Shown here piece after piece: positions 54,948 to 63,060 of a stretch of 64,000 bases of DNA. A model generated the notes under the pieces. It was not told the DNA's origin. It searched no databases and saw only the letters and a program-made list of their open reading frames with translations. Numbering within the stretch: position 1 is the first letter of the stretch; every line of letters starts with the position of its first letter. The DNA lies in assembly GCA_942490645.1 (NCBI GenBank), contig CALNXN010000002.1:1-64000 (forward strand), read 5' to 3'. Both the position numbers and the translations under genes were made by a program. The stretch comes from CALNXN01 sp942490645. Lineage in GTDB: Bacteria > Pseudomonadota > Alphaproteobacteria > Rhodobacterales > Rhodobacteraceae.

Positions 54948-54970
54948 TAGTATGTTTTTAAAAATACTAA
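54948..54970. promoter_or_regulatory. Divergent operator/promoter between P450 and amidotransferase genes
   Basis: TTAGTAT (54948-54954) and ATACTAA (54964-54970) form a perfect inverted repeat with 9 AT-rich bases between, centred in the 68-base gap between the divergent P450 (starts 54931) and amidotransferase (starts 55000) genes. It could bind the GntR regulator or another repressor. Confidence 0.6.
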
Positions 54971-54999
54971 CCAACTTCCGCCGTGAGTAAAGGAAAACC

Positions 55000-55695
55000 A
55001 TGCGCATCGCGATTTTGATGACCAACACTGATGAAAGCGCCTTTGCGCAGCGCCACCCCAAAGACGGCGAAAAATTCAGCGCGCTGCTGCAAGAGGTACG
55101 CCCCGACTGGCAATTCGATGTGTATGCGGTCAAGGACGGGGTTTTTCCTGCATCACTGGCCGAATGCGACGGCGTATTGATCACTGGCAGCCCGGCCTCG
55201 GTCCATGATAGTGACCCTTGGGTGTCGGCGTTGGAGGCGTTCATTCGCGAGATGCACGCGGATCACGTCCCCATGTATGGCGCATGCTTTGGGCACCAGG
55301 CCATCGCAAAGGCTTTGGGCGGCACGGTCACATACAACCCGCAGGGATGGGTGCTGGGCAGTGTGACGGCTCATTGCGCAGACGAAACCCCGCCGTTGAC
55401 GGCCTATGCCGCGCACAAAGAGCAAGTGACCACGCTGCCAAAAGGCGCAAGAATTACAAGCCATAGTGACGGTTGCCCGATTGCAGGTTTTGCCATTGGC
55501 GCTGATGTTCTGACAACGCAGTATCACCCGGAAATGACGGATGATTTCATTGCAGCCCTGCTGGATGAAATGCGCGCGGATTTGGACCCTGATGTGATCG
55601 AACCCGCGCAACAGTCGCTGGACCGAAAAGCTGACCGGGCGGAATTGGCAGAGCAGATCGCCCGTTTTTTTGAACGCGCCGCCGCCAAGAGCTGA
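55000..55695 (+). CDS. Class I glutamine amidotransferase (GMP-synthase-like)
   Basis: This 231-residue protein has the triad of class I amidotransferases: Cys in MYGACFGHQAIAKALGG, and His and Glu in TTQYHPEMTDDF. Its start, with AAAGGAAA before the ATG at 55000, is right after the operator. The fold resembles stand-alone GMP-synthase-type hydrolases. Next to a gamma-glutamyl ligase gene it may act as a gamma-glutamyl hydrolase or transferase that removes or moves a glutamyl group, as PuuD-like enzymes do. Confidence 0.82.
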   Translation: MRIAILMTNTDESAFAQRHPKDGEKFSALLQEVRPDWQFDVYAVKDGVFPASLAECDGVLITGSPASVHDSDPWVSALEAFIREMHADHVPMYGACFGHQAIAKALGGTVTYNPQGWVLGSVTAHCADETPPLTAYAAHKEQVTTLPKGARITSHSDGCPIAGFAIGADVLTTQYHPEMTDDFIAALLDEMRADLDPDVIEPAQQSLDRKADRAELAEQIARFFERAAAKS

Positions 55696-55719
55696 TGTTC
55701 TCAGCGCTGAAACGCTGAC

Positions 55720-56668
55720 CTAACCAGCGGCTCGCTGCGCGTCGATGTCAGCGCGGATCAGGTCTTTGTAAAGCGCCTGCAAACGCGCCATCACGGGGCG
55801 CGCGCCATCGCCAATCGGCTTGCCGTCAATCTCCGCGACGGGGGTTTGCGCGCCAAATGTGCCAGTCAAGAATGCCTCATCCGCACCATAGGCTTCATAA
55901 AGCGAATAGTTTTTCTCATGAATAGGAATGCCATTGCCGCGGCACAGGTCGATCACTTTCTGGCGGGTGACGCCGTTCATGCAATAATCCCCCGTCGACG
56001 TCCAAACCTCACCACGCCGCACGATAAAGAAGTTGCAGGCGTTGGTGGTGTTCACAAATCCATGCGGATCCAACATCAAACCTTCGTCCGCGCCAGCTTG
56101 CTTCAGCCTGCAAACAGGCGATCACGCAGTTGAGCTTGGAATGGCTGTTGTACTTGGCATCTTGCGCCATCGGCAAACCGCGCACTTGCGGCACCGTTGC
56201 CAGCCGGATCCCCGCGCTTTGCAGGCTTTGTGCGGGTTTCGAGTGCTCCATGATGATCACAAGCGTTGGTCCCGACCGCGACAGCGACGGATGCTGGAAA
56301 GGTTTGACCTTGACGCCGCGCGTCAACATCAGGCGGCAATGCACATCGGTATGCATATCGTTGGCCTCAGCGGTGCGCGTCAAGGCATCCAGAATTCCGG
56401 CCCTATCCATGCCCACATCCAATGACACGGCTTTGCAGGAGTCGAAAAACCGATCCATGTGTTCATCCAAGAACGCCCAATGCCCGTCATAAAGGCGCAT
56501 CCCTTCCCACATCCCGTCACCCAGCATGAAACCGCTGTCATAAACGGACACTTTCGCCTCAGAGCGGTGCACGATGTCGCCGTTGACGTAGATTTTGATG
56601 TCTGCGTTGCGCGCATCCTCGGCGGCATCATGGGTGGTTTGGGCCGATGTGTCTGCTGTGGTCGTCAT
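55720..56668 (-). pseudogene. Class IV PLP aminotransferase, one frameshift
   Basis: The first part (MTTTADTSAQTTHDAAEDAR … VSVYDSGFMLGDGMWEGMRL … LMLTRGVKVKPFQHPSL) and the second part (ADEGLMLDPHGFVNTTNACN … GVTRQKVIDLC … EAFLTGTFGAQTPVAEIDG) are both typical of fold-type IV enzymes such as branched-chain or D-amino-acid aminotransferases. The PLP lysine is likely in NSHSKLNCVIA. The frame changes near 56097, where one extra base explains the break, so the gene is probably intact in life. It could supply or remove amino groups in the nearby pathway. The end is convergent with the amidotransferase gene, where a weak hairpin lies at 55701-55718. Confidence 0.8.
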
Positions 56669-56989
56669 AATGCCTCTCTAATCGCCGGAAATGCCGCCCA
56701 ACACTTGCACGCAAAGCACACGCGCAACAGAGGCCAACACCAGCATGTTCCAGCACTTCGGCAGGCGCAAGGCCGTCACTTGATGTCGGCGGCCTGCAGC
56801 AGAGAAATTTTTTCGCGCCACAGTAGATTTTCTGCGCTAAGGTGACCGGGATTTGAAGAGTTTCGCATTGGAGAGCGCACGTAAACGCCAAGGATCGCTG
56901 AGTATTATCGGCATTCAAGATGCGGCCTGACACGTACCACAAAATCAAGCCCTGCAACTGGGGCAGTTCATTTCAAAGGGAGGAAATAA
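56669..56989. other. Intergenic region before the SBP56 gene
   Basis: The 321 bases between the divergent aminotransferase and SBP56 genes hold no supported gene. They should contain both promoters. A clear GGGAGGA-type ribosome-binding site at about 56978 precedes the SBP56 start. No clear operator was recognised. Confidence 0.5.
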
Positions 56990-58390
56990 ATGAACCTGAG
57001 ACCTGACCCGACGTTTCACGCGTCGCCGAAACTGGCCATGCAAGCGCCTGTCGAGAATTACGCATTCACGATCATGCTGAGCCCGGATGGATCACAGTCC
57101 GACGGGATTGCCGTTGTTGACCTGAACCCCAAATCGGACACCTACGGTGAAATCGTACATCAGGTGATCGTGCCCAACAAAGGCGACGAATTCCACCACT
57201 TTGGCTGGAACGCTTGCTCCTCATCCTTGTCGCCCCTTTCAGGTCACGCGTTTTTGGAGCGCCGCTATCTGATCGTACCGGGCATCCGCTCAAGCCGTAT
57301 TTACGTGATCGACGTCAAGGAGCCGCTCAAGGCGAAGATCCACAAGATCGTTGAGCCCGAGGAAATTTTTGAAAAGACGGGGTATTCGCGCCCGCATACC
57401 ATTCACTGCGGGCCAGAGGGCATCTACGTGTCTACTTTGGGCGGCGGTGGCAAGGACGGCACAGACGGGCCTCCGGGTATCTTCATCATGGATTGTGAAA
57501 CCTTTGAGGTGATTGGCCGTTACGAAATGGACCGCGGCAAGCAAGACAAACACTATGATTTCTGGTGGAACCTGCCGCAGGATTACATGGTCAGCTCCGA
57601 ATGGGGCCTGCCACCACAGTTTGAAAACGGCATCGTCGCCGAAGACCTGCTGAGCAACAAATACGGCCATTCGATCCACTTCTGGGATCTGCGCAAACGC
57701 AAGAACATTCAGACCATAGATCTGGGTGAAAACCACCAGATGGCACTGGAAATCCGACCAGCGCATGACCCGACCAAAAGCTATGGGTTCTGCGGTGTTG
57801 TGGTCGATACCACCAATCTGCAGGGCGCGATCTTTACGTGGTGGCGCGATGATGATGGGGTCTGGCAGGCCAAAAAGACAATCACCATCGACCCAGTTCC
57901 TGCTGATGCCGACGATCTGCCGGACCTGTTGAAAGGGTTCGGCGCCTGCCCGCCGCTGGTCACCGACATCGACCTGAGCCTTGACGACAAATACCTCTAT
58001 GTGGCGTGCTGGGGCTTGGGCGAGATGCACCAGTATGACGTGTCCGACCCGATGAACCCGGTGCTGGCCGGCAAGGTGGAACTGGGCGGCATCGTCAAAG
58101 ACACCAAACACCCCAATGGCAAGGATTTCGCCTACGGTCCGCAAATGGTGGAAATCAGCCGCGACGGCAAGCGGGTCTATTGGACCAATTCGCTCTATTC
58201 CACTTGGGATGATCAATTCTATCCCGATGACGAAGGCGGGCAGATGGTGATGGCACGCGTTGGCGAAAATGGCGGGCTGGAGCTTGATCCGGATTTCTAC
58301 ATCGACTTCCCCAAAGGTTATCGCAGTCACCAGATCAGGCTTGAGGGTGGCGACTGTTCAACCGACAGCTTCTGTTATCCTTCTGTCTGA
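56990..58390 (+). CDS. mtoX: SBP56-family protein, methanethiol-oxidase-like
   Basis: This 466-residue protein belongs to the selenium-binding-protein-56 family, whose bacterial members include methanethiol oxidase (MtoX). Key features are NACSSSLSPLSGHAFLERRY with the conserved cysteine, VPGIRSSRIYVIDV, SRPHTIHCGPEGIYVSTLG, HYDFWWNLPQDYMVSSEWG, and HSIHFWDLRKR with the His-rich copper-site region. The start has no signal peptide, whereas the studied MtoX is periplasmic, so location is uncertain. It would oxidise methanethiol to formaldehyde, H2S and H2O2. The H2S could then be used by the Sox system nearby, which gives the locus a coherent sulfur theme. Confidence 0.85.
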   Translation: MNLRPDPTFHASPKLAMQAPVENYAFTIMLSPDGSQSDGIAVVDLNPKSDTYGEIVHQVIVPNKGDEFHHFGWNACSSSLSPLSGHAFLERRYLIVPGIRSSRIYVIDVKEPLKAKIHKIVEPEEIFEKTGYSRPHTIHCGPEGIYVSTLGGGGKDGTDGPPGIFIMDCETFEVIGRYEMDRGKQDKHYDFWWNLPQDYMVSSEWGLPPQFENGIVAEDLLSNKYGHSIHFWDLRKRKNIQTIDLGENHQMALEIRPAHDPTKSYGFCGVVVDTTNLQGAIFTWWRDDDGVWQAKKTITIDPVPADADDLPDLLKGFGACPPLVTDIDLSLDDKYLYVACWGLGEMHQYDVSDPMNPVLAGKVELGGIVKDTKHPNGKDFAYGPQMVEISRDGKRVYWTNSLYSTWDDQFYPDDEGGQMVMARVGENGGLELDPDFYIDFPKGYRSHQIRLEGGDCSTDSFCYPSV

Positions 58391-59065
58391 ATGACGACAG
58401 AACTTGCATCGATGACGGCCCTTTGGTGGGCCGTCATTTTTTCTGGCGTGTATCACGGCCTCAATCCGGGCATGGGTTGGCCTCTGGCGGTGTCGGCCGC
58501 CCTGATGGAACGCAAACATGCCGCGCTGCTCAAAGCCCTCGGCATGCTGACGCTTGGGCATTTCATTGCCATGATCGCAATCCTGTTGCCGTTTTCGCTG
58601 CTGTTCTTTCTGGTCGAGTGGGAAAGCGAAATCCGTGTTGGCGCAGGGGTTTTGGTGATTGCGATGGGCGTGTATCTGCTGATCAATCGCAAGCACCCCC
58701 GCTTTTTGGCCCGCGTGCACCCTGCCCGGTTGGCACTGTGGTCGTTTCTGGCGGCGATGGCGCATGGCGCAGGCCTGATGTTGGTGCCGATCTATCTGGG
58801 CATTTGTGCGATTGCTGCCGAAGACACCGGGCATCTTGCTGCCCAATCCTTGATGAGTAACAACCTCAGCACCGCGATTGCTGTCGCGGTCGTTCATGCC
58901 GGCGCGATGACGCTTGCGGGCGGAACCGTGGCGGTGGTGATCTATTTCTGGCTCGGACTCAAATTCTTGTCCCGCACCTGGTTCAACCTTGATCTCGTGT
59001 GGGCGCTCAGCCTCATCCTTGTGGGGGCGTTCGGAATATATTCGGTGTATTACGGGCACGCATGA
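58391..59065 (+). CDS. Small polytopic membrane protein downstream of SBP56
   Basis: This 224-residue protein has six or seven hydrophobic segments, with His-rich loops YHGLNPGMGW and LTLGHFIAMIAI that resemble metal-transport membrane proteins. It has no named family that I recognise. It begins directly after the SBP56 stop codon, so the two are translated together. A strong hairpin followed by six T residues covers its first codons (58412-58442). It may bring copper or another metal to SBP56, or export its product, but this is a guess from position only. Confidence 0.72.
   Translation: MTTELASMTALWWAVIFSGVYHGLNPGMGWPLAVSAALMERKHAALLKALGMLTLGHFIAMIAILLPFSLLFFLVEWESEIRVGAGVLVIAMGVYLLINRKHPRFLARVHPARLALWSFLAAMAHGAGLMLVPIYLGICAIAAEDTGHLAAQSLMSNNLSTAIAVAVVHAGAMTLAGGTVAVVIYFWLGLKFLSRTWFNLDLVWALSLILVGAFGIYSVYYGHA
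58412..58442 (+). terminator. Intrinsic-terminator-like hairpin inside the start of the membrane-protein gene
   Basis: ATGACGGCCC (58412-58421) pairs perfectly with GGGCCGTCAT (58428-58437) over a 6-base loop, and a run of six T residues ends at 58442. This has all the features of a Rho-independent terminator, yet lies within the coding region just after the stop of SBP56. Confidence 0.8.
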
Positions 59066-59068
59066 TCT

Positions 59069-60382
59069 TCATGCCGCCTGTTCAGAAAGGCTGAGCCCAC
59101 CGATCCCTTGCACCCCTTGCTGCTGTAAATCTGCGACCAATGCATCAGTGTCGATGTCCTGAACACGCGAACCTGCGCGCAGCACGAGCCCCGCCGCGGT
59201 TCCAGTTGCCTGCCCCATCGCCATGCATTGCGGCATTCCGCGCACCGATGCAAAAGCCACCGGATCCGCCGAGATGATACGGCCTGCAAACATCAGGTTC
59301 GTGATCTGCGCCGGGATCAAAGCCCGGAACGGGATCGTGTAATATCCGCCCTGCCCGATGATCGCATCGTGGGTCATGCTGGCATCGGACCGCATGACGT
59401 CATCGACCGGGTTGTCACAACAGACAATACCATCGGGAAACTTCGTGCCCTTTGCCAAATCTTGCCCCGTCAGCACATAGGCCCCTTGCAGTTTCCGCGT
59501 CTCGCGCACACCTGCCGTTGGGCCAATCATGGCCATGCGCGCACGCTCAAAGCCCGGCACATTGGCACGCAGGAATTGCGCCAGTTGATGGCAGCGTCTG
59601 CGCCCTTCTTGTGTCGCACGCCCGACAGCGACCGGGTCCGTGCCATCGACGCCCCGGATCACTACGGAATTGCAAAACACCGTATCCTCGTGAAACCCTT
59701 TCATCAGGTAGAGCTTGGCCAGATCAGGGTGCAGATCACCCAAAGCAATGCCCGCTGCGGCGTATTTGGTAAAATACGGGTCCGGATCAGCAAAGGCGGC
59801 GGTCCAGTCGACATCCAGCATGTGAAAGGACACCGTCACTCCCATCATGTTGCCGCTTTCATCTCCCAAAGTGAACGGCACCCCGGCTTTGGCAGATATG
59901 TCGCCATCACCCGAGCAATCGATGACCACTTTGGATATCACGCGAAATGGCCCGTTGCGGTCATAACATGCGACGTCACGGATCGCGTCACCCGCCATTT
60001 GAGGCGCGATGGCATTGGCGTTCAGGCGCACCTTGACGCCCGCCTCGTCCAGCATTTCGAACATCGTCAGAATGGCAAGGTCGTGGTCGTATTGAATTTC
60101 GGGACCGAAATTTTCCAGCGTACACTCGCGCCTCTCGGCCGCTGGTGGTGACATGCTGGTCAGCCGATCCGTTAGTTCCTGCATCAGGCCACCGATGCTG
60201 TGACCCGCAGGATACGCAGCACCCCACGGCATTCCCGGGCAAGACGCCATTACACCGCCCACCTTGCTGGTCGCCTCCAGCAAAATGACATCCAGCCCCT
60301 GACGCCCGGCCGCAACCGCCGCGCCAAATCCGGCGGTGCCGCCGCCGACAATCAAGACGTCTGTGTGTTCGGTTCGCTCCAT
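59069..60382 (-). CDS. FAD-dependent oxidoreductase (FAD_oxidored family)
   Basis: This 437-residue flavoprotein starts with DVLIVGGGTAGFGAAVAAGRQG, an FAD Rossmann motif, and carries VIDCSGDGDISAKAGVPF and FAGRIISADPVAFASVRGMP, both typical of this family. Cysteines in MASCPGMPWG could be functional. Substrates are unknown; distant relatives handle dehydrogenation or isomerisation. The gene is divergent from another FAD oxidoreductase at 60514 and convergent with the small membrane protein gene (3 bases apart). Confidence 0.85.
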   Translation of the reverse strand: MERTEHTDVLIVGGGTAGFGAAVAAGRQGLDVILLEATSKVGGVMASCPGMPWGAAYPAGHSIGGLMQELTDRLTSMSPPAAERRECTLENFGPEIQYDHDLAILTMFEMLDEAGVKVRLNANAIAPQMAGDAIRDVACYDRNGPFRVISKVVIDCSGDGDISAKAGVPFTLGDESGNMMGVTVSFHMLDVDWTAAFADPDPYFTKYAAAGIALGDLHPDLAKLYLMKGFHEDTVFCNSVVIRGVDGTDPVAVGRATQEGRRRCHQLAQFLRANVPGFERARMAMIGPTAGVRETRKLQGAYVLTGQDLAKGTKFPDGIVCCDNPVDDVMRSDASMTHDAIIGQGGYYTIPFRALIPAQITNLMFAGRIISADPVAFASVRGMPQCMAMGQATGTAAGLVLRAGSRVQDIDTDALVADLQQQGVQGIGGLSLSEQAA

Positions 60383-60513
60383 CGGTTGCTCCTGTCCGTG
60401 GTGTCGTGTGCTGTGCCGGGTCAGATTACCGTATCACCCAACAGTCGCGAGCGTTTTTTGATAGGCAAATCGGCAAAACTACGCTTTCACTTCCGGGCAA
60501 ATATAACGGATTG

Positions 60514-61887
60514 ATGACGATGCCTGACAAATCCATTCAAGAGCCCGCCCGCCACACGCCGGTGATCCACGAAACCGACGTTTTGGTCGTCGGCTCTGGC
60601 CCCGGTGGTCTGGCGGCGGCACTGGCTGCGGCGCGCTGCGGTGTTGCAGTGACCCTGCTGGAGCGGTTCGGATGTTTTGGCGGCAACATCACTGTGGTCG
60701 GCGTCGAGGGGTTTGCGTGGTATCGCCACAAGGAAACCGTAGAGGCGGGCGGCATAGGATGGGAGTTCGAAGAGCGCGCCAAGCAGATGGGCGCTGCTGT
60801 CCCGGAAAGCCAATCGCTGAGCTACGAGTTGGACAGTGAAGGGTTCAAACTGGTGGCCGATACGCTGGTTGAAGAAGCCGGCATTCACCCCATGCTGCAC
60901 CGCCAGTTTGTCGCCCCGATCATGGAGGGCGATACGATCGTGGGCGTAATCGTCGAATCCAAAGCGGGCCGCGAGGCCATTTTGGCCAAACGCGTGATTG
61001 ATGCCACCGGGGATGCCGACATCGCCCATCGCGCCGGTGCGCCCACCTTGAAGACACCGGTTGAGGACATGCAGGCCGCCAGCGTGATGTTTCATCTGGC
61101 GGGCGTCGACAAAACCGCATTCATGGCGGGCGTCAAAGCCGATCCGCAAACCTACAAGGATTGGTCCACAGGCGAATGGGAGGTAGAAACGGATGGCAAA
61201 GAAGATACCATGTTCTCGCCCTTCCTGGGCAAACCTTTTGCGCAGGCCATTCGCGACGGGGTCATCCCCGCACATCTCAATACCATCGGCGGCACGTGGG
61301 GTGCTGTGCATGACAGTGGCGAGATGACATATATGAACCTGATCCATTTGGCGGGCTGCGATGGCACGGACCCCGACAGCATGACACGTTTCGAGATCGA
61401 AGGCCGCAGGCAGGCAATGCATGCCATCGACGCATTGCGTGCGTATACGCCCGGCTGTGACGGCGTGCGTTTGCGCAACTTTGGCATGTCGATCGGCATT
61501 CGCGACACCCGCAAGATCGACGCGGTGTATAACATGACCGAAGCGGATGTACGCGGTGAGGCCAGGTTCGACGACAGCATTGGAATTTATCCCGAATTTA
61601 TAGATGGTTACGGCGTACTGATTATTCCGACAACAGGGCGCTACATGCACATTCCCTACCGCGCCATGCTGCCAAAAGGTATACAGAACCTGATTGTGGC
61701 CGGGCGCGCCATTGGCGGGGACCGCATCGCACATGCTGCAACGCGCAATATGGCCTGTTGTGCCGTTGCCGGTCAGGGCGCCGGTATCGCCGCCGCGTGG
61801 TCGGTGCAAAACAACCGTGCATTTGACCAGGTCGACGTCACTGCCCTGCAATCCGTGTTGCGCAAACAAGGCGTACGTATTCACTAA
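60514..61887 (+). CDS. FAD-dependent oxidoreductase (FAD_oxidored family), second copy
   Basis: This protein of about 457 residues starts at MTMPDKSIQEPARHTPVI and has DVLVVGSGPGGLAAALAAAR with a CFGGN motif behind it, then RVIDATGDADIAHRAGAP and LIVAGRAIGGDRIAHAATRNM. It is homologous to the neighbour at 59069 but clearly different, so the two are diverged paralogues. A longer open frame extends upstream into the intergenic region but lacks support. The 131 bases between the two divergent starts hold their promoters. The pair may form two steps of one route. Confidence 0.85.
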   Translation: MTMPDKSIQEPARHTPVIHETDVLVVGSGPGGLAAALAAARCGVAVTLLERFGCFGGNITVVGVEGFAWYRHKETVEAGGIGWEFEERAKQMGAAVPESQSLSYELDSEGFKLVADTLVEEAGIHPMLHRQFVAPIMEGDTIVGVIVESKAGREAILAKRVIDATGDADIAHRAGAPTLKTPVEDMQAASVMFHLAGVDKTAFMAGVKADPQTYKDWSTGEWEVETDGKEDTMFSPFLGKPFAQAIRDGVIPAHLNTIGGTWGAVHDSGEMTYMNLIHLAGCDGTDPDSMTRFEIEGRRQAMHAIDALRAYTPGCDGVRLRNFGMSIGIRDTRKIDAVYNMTEADVRGEARFDDSIGIYPEFIDGYGVLIIPTTGRYMHIPYRAMLPKGIQNLIVAGRAIGGDRIAHAATRNMACCAVAGQGAGIAAAWSVQNNRAFDQVDVTALQSVLRKQGVRIH

Positions 61888-61979
61888 GGTTTGCGGGTCA
61901 CGGCGTTAAGCCCCCCGGCCCCGCATCGCCCAAATAAGCGGCATGGCCGATCAGATGGGACCGCGCCCGCTCCTTTAAA

Positions 61980-62032
61980 TGCGAGTAATTCGCAAAAATG
62001 CTTGACAGTTGCGAGTGATTTGCATTTACAGA
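61980..62032 (+). promoter_or_regulatory. Mur-box-like operators and promoter of the sit operon
   Basis: TGCGAGTAATTCGCA (61980-61994) and TGCGAGTGATTTGCA (62010-62024) are two near-palindromic sites 30 bases apart. They resemble the Mur box, TGCAAAT…TTTGCA, of alphaproteobacterial Mn-responsive Fur-family repressors. A -35-like TTGACA (62003-62008) and a -10-like TACAGA (62027-62032) flank the second site. Repression of sitA by manganese-loaded Mur would follow. Confidence 0.75.
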
Positions 62033-62064
62033 GGTCAATATCCACATTCGCTGAGGAATCCCGA

Positions 62065-62967
62065 ATGCTGCCCAGTGTTATCAAGTCAGTATCCCTCGCC
62101 GCTGCACTGGCGATAGTGGCGTCTCATGCCACGGCCGAAGACAAAATGAAGGTTGTAACGACCTTTACCGTTCTGGCGGATATGGCCGCAAATGTGGCCG
62201 GAGACGCGGCCGAGGTTGTTTCCATCACCAAGCCGGGCGCCGAAATTCACGGGTATGAGCCGACACCGCAGGACATCGTGCGCGCCTATGACGCTGACAT
62301 TATCCTGTGGAATGGACTGAACCTTGAACTTTGGTTCGAGCAATTCCTGTCAAATCTGGATGGCGTTCCGTCTGCAACACTCACCGATGGGATAGACCCC
62401 ATTTCTATCTCGTCAGGAAGCTATGAGGGCAAGTCGAACCCTCACGCGTGGATGGGATTGGATAACGCGCTGATATACATTGATAACATCGAAGCGGCCT
62501 TTGCCCAGCAAGATCCCGAAAACGCCGAGATCTACGCGCAAAATGCCGCGACCTACAAAGACGAACTGCGTGCAACCATCGAGCCATTGCGGGCCGCGAT
62601 CGCCAGCATTCCCGAAGAGCGCCGGTGGCTGGTGACATGTGAAGGCGCATTCAGCTATTTGGCGCGCGATCTGGGCCTCAAGGAATTGTACCTTTGGCCG
62701 ATGAACGCCGACCAAGTCGGGACCCCACAACAGGTACGTGCCGTCATTGATGGTGTGCGCGAGCACAATATCGACGTGGTTTTCTGTGAAAGCACGGTCA
62801 ACACCGCCCCTGCCGAGCAGATTGCGCGGGAAACGGGCGCGCGGTATGGCGGCGTGTTATACGTTGACAGCCTGAGCGAACCAGACGGAAATGTGCCTAC
62901 GTTTCTTGATCTGCTCAGCGTCACGTCAAAAACAATTGCAACCGGTCTGACCTCCGCGACGAACTGA
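62065..62967 (+). CDS. sitA: SitA-type manganese ABC transporter binding protein
   Basis: This protein of about 300 residues belongs to the ZnuA/MntC/SitA group (cluster 9 binding proteins). The signal peptide is MLPSVIKSVSLAAALAIVA. Metal-site residues are in GAEIHGYEPTPQD (His), NPHAWMG (His), CEGAFSYLARDL (Glu) and a late Asp in VDSLSEPDG. The lack of the long His-rich loop of ZnuA, and the Mur-like sites upstream, favour manganese over zinc. Its operon partners sitB and sitC follow. Confidence 0.9.
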   Translation: MLPSVIKSVSLAAALAIVASHATAEDKMKVVTTFTVLADMAANVAGDAAEVVSITKPGAEIHGYEPTPQDIVRAYDADIILWNGLNLELWFEQFLSNLDGVPSATLTDGIDPISISSGSYEGKSNPHAWMGLDNALIYIDNIEAAFAQQDPENAEIYAQNAATYKDELRATIEPLRAAIASIPEERRWLVTCEGAFSYLARDLGLKELYLWPMNADQVGTPQQVRAVIDGVREHNIDVVFCESTVNTAPAEQIARETGARYGGVLYVDSLSEPDGNVPTFLDLLSVTSKTIATGLTSATN

Positions 62968-62992
62968 TGCAGACCGGGCACTGAGATATTGA

Positions 62993-63014
62993 CCTGTGGC
63001 GCACGCGCCGCAGG
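62993..63014 (+). other. Stem-loop between sitA and sitB
   Basis: CCTGTGGCG (62993-63001) and CGCCGCAGG (63006-63014) form a nine-pair stem with one G-U pair and a four-base loop, followed by only a short T run. It may stabilise the sitA message or partly terminate, giving more binding protein than ATPase. Confidence 0.6.
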
Positions 63015-63060
63015 TTTCATCGTAGAAGCGGGCCAATCGTTCCGGCCCAAAGGACACAGA

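Noticed and set aside
60487..61884. A 465-codon open frame on the minus strand
   Set aside because: It lies opposite the FAD oxidoreductase gene and has no recognisable family; the plus-strand gene explains the region.
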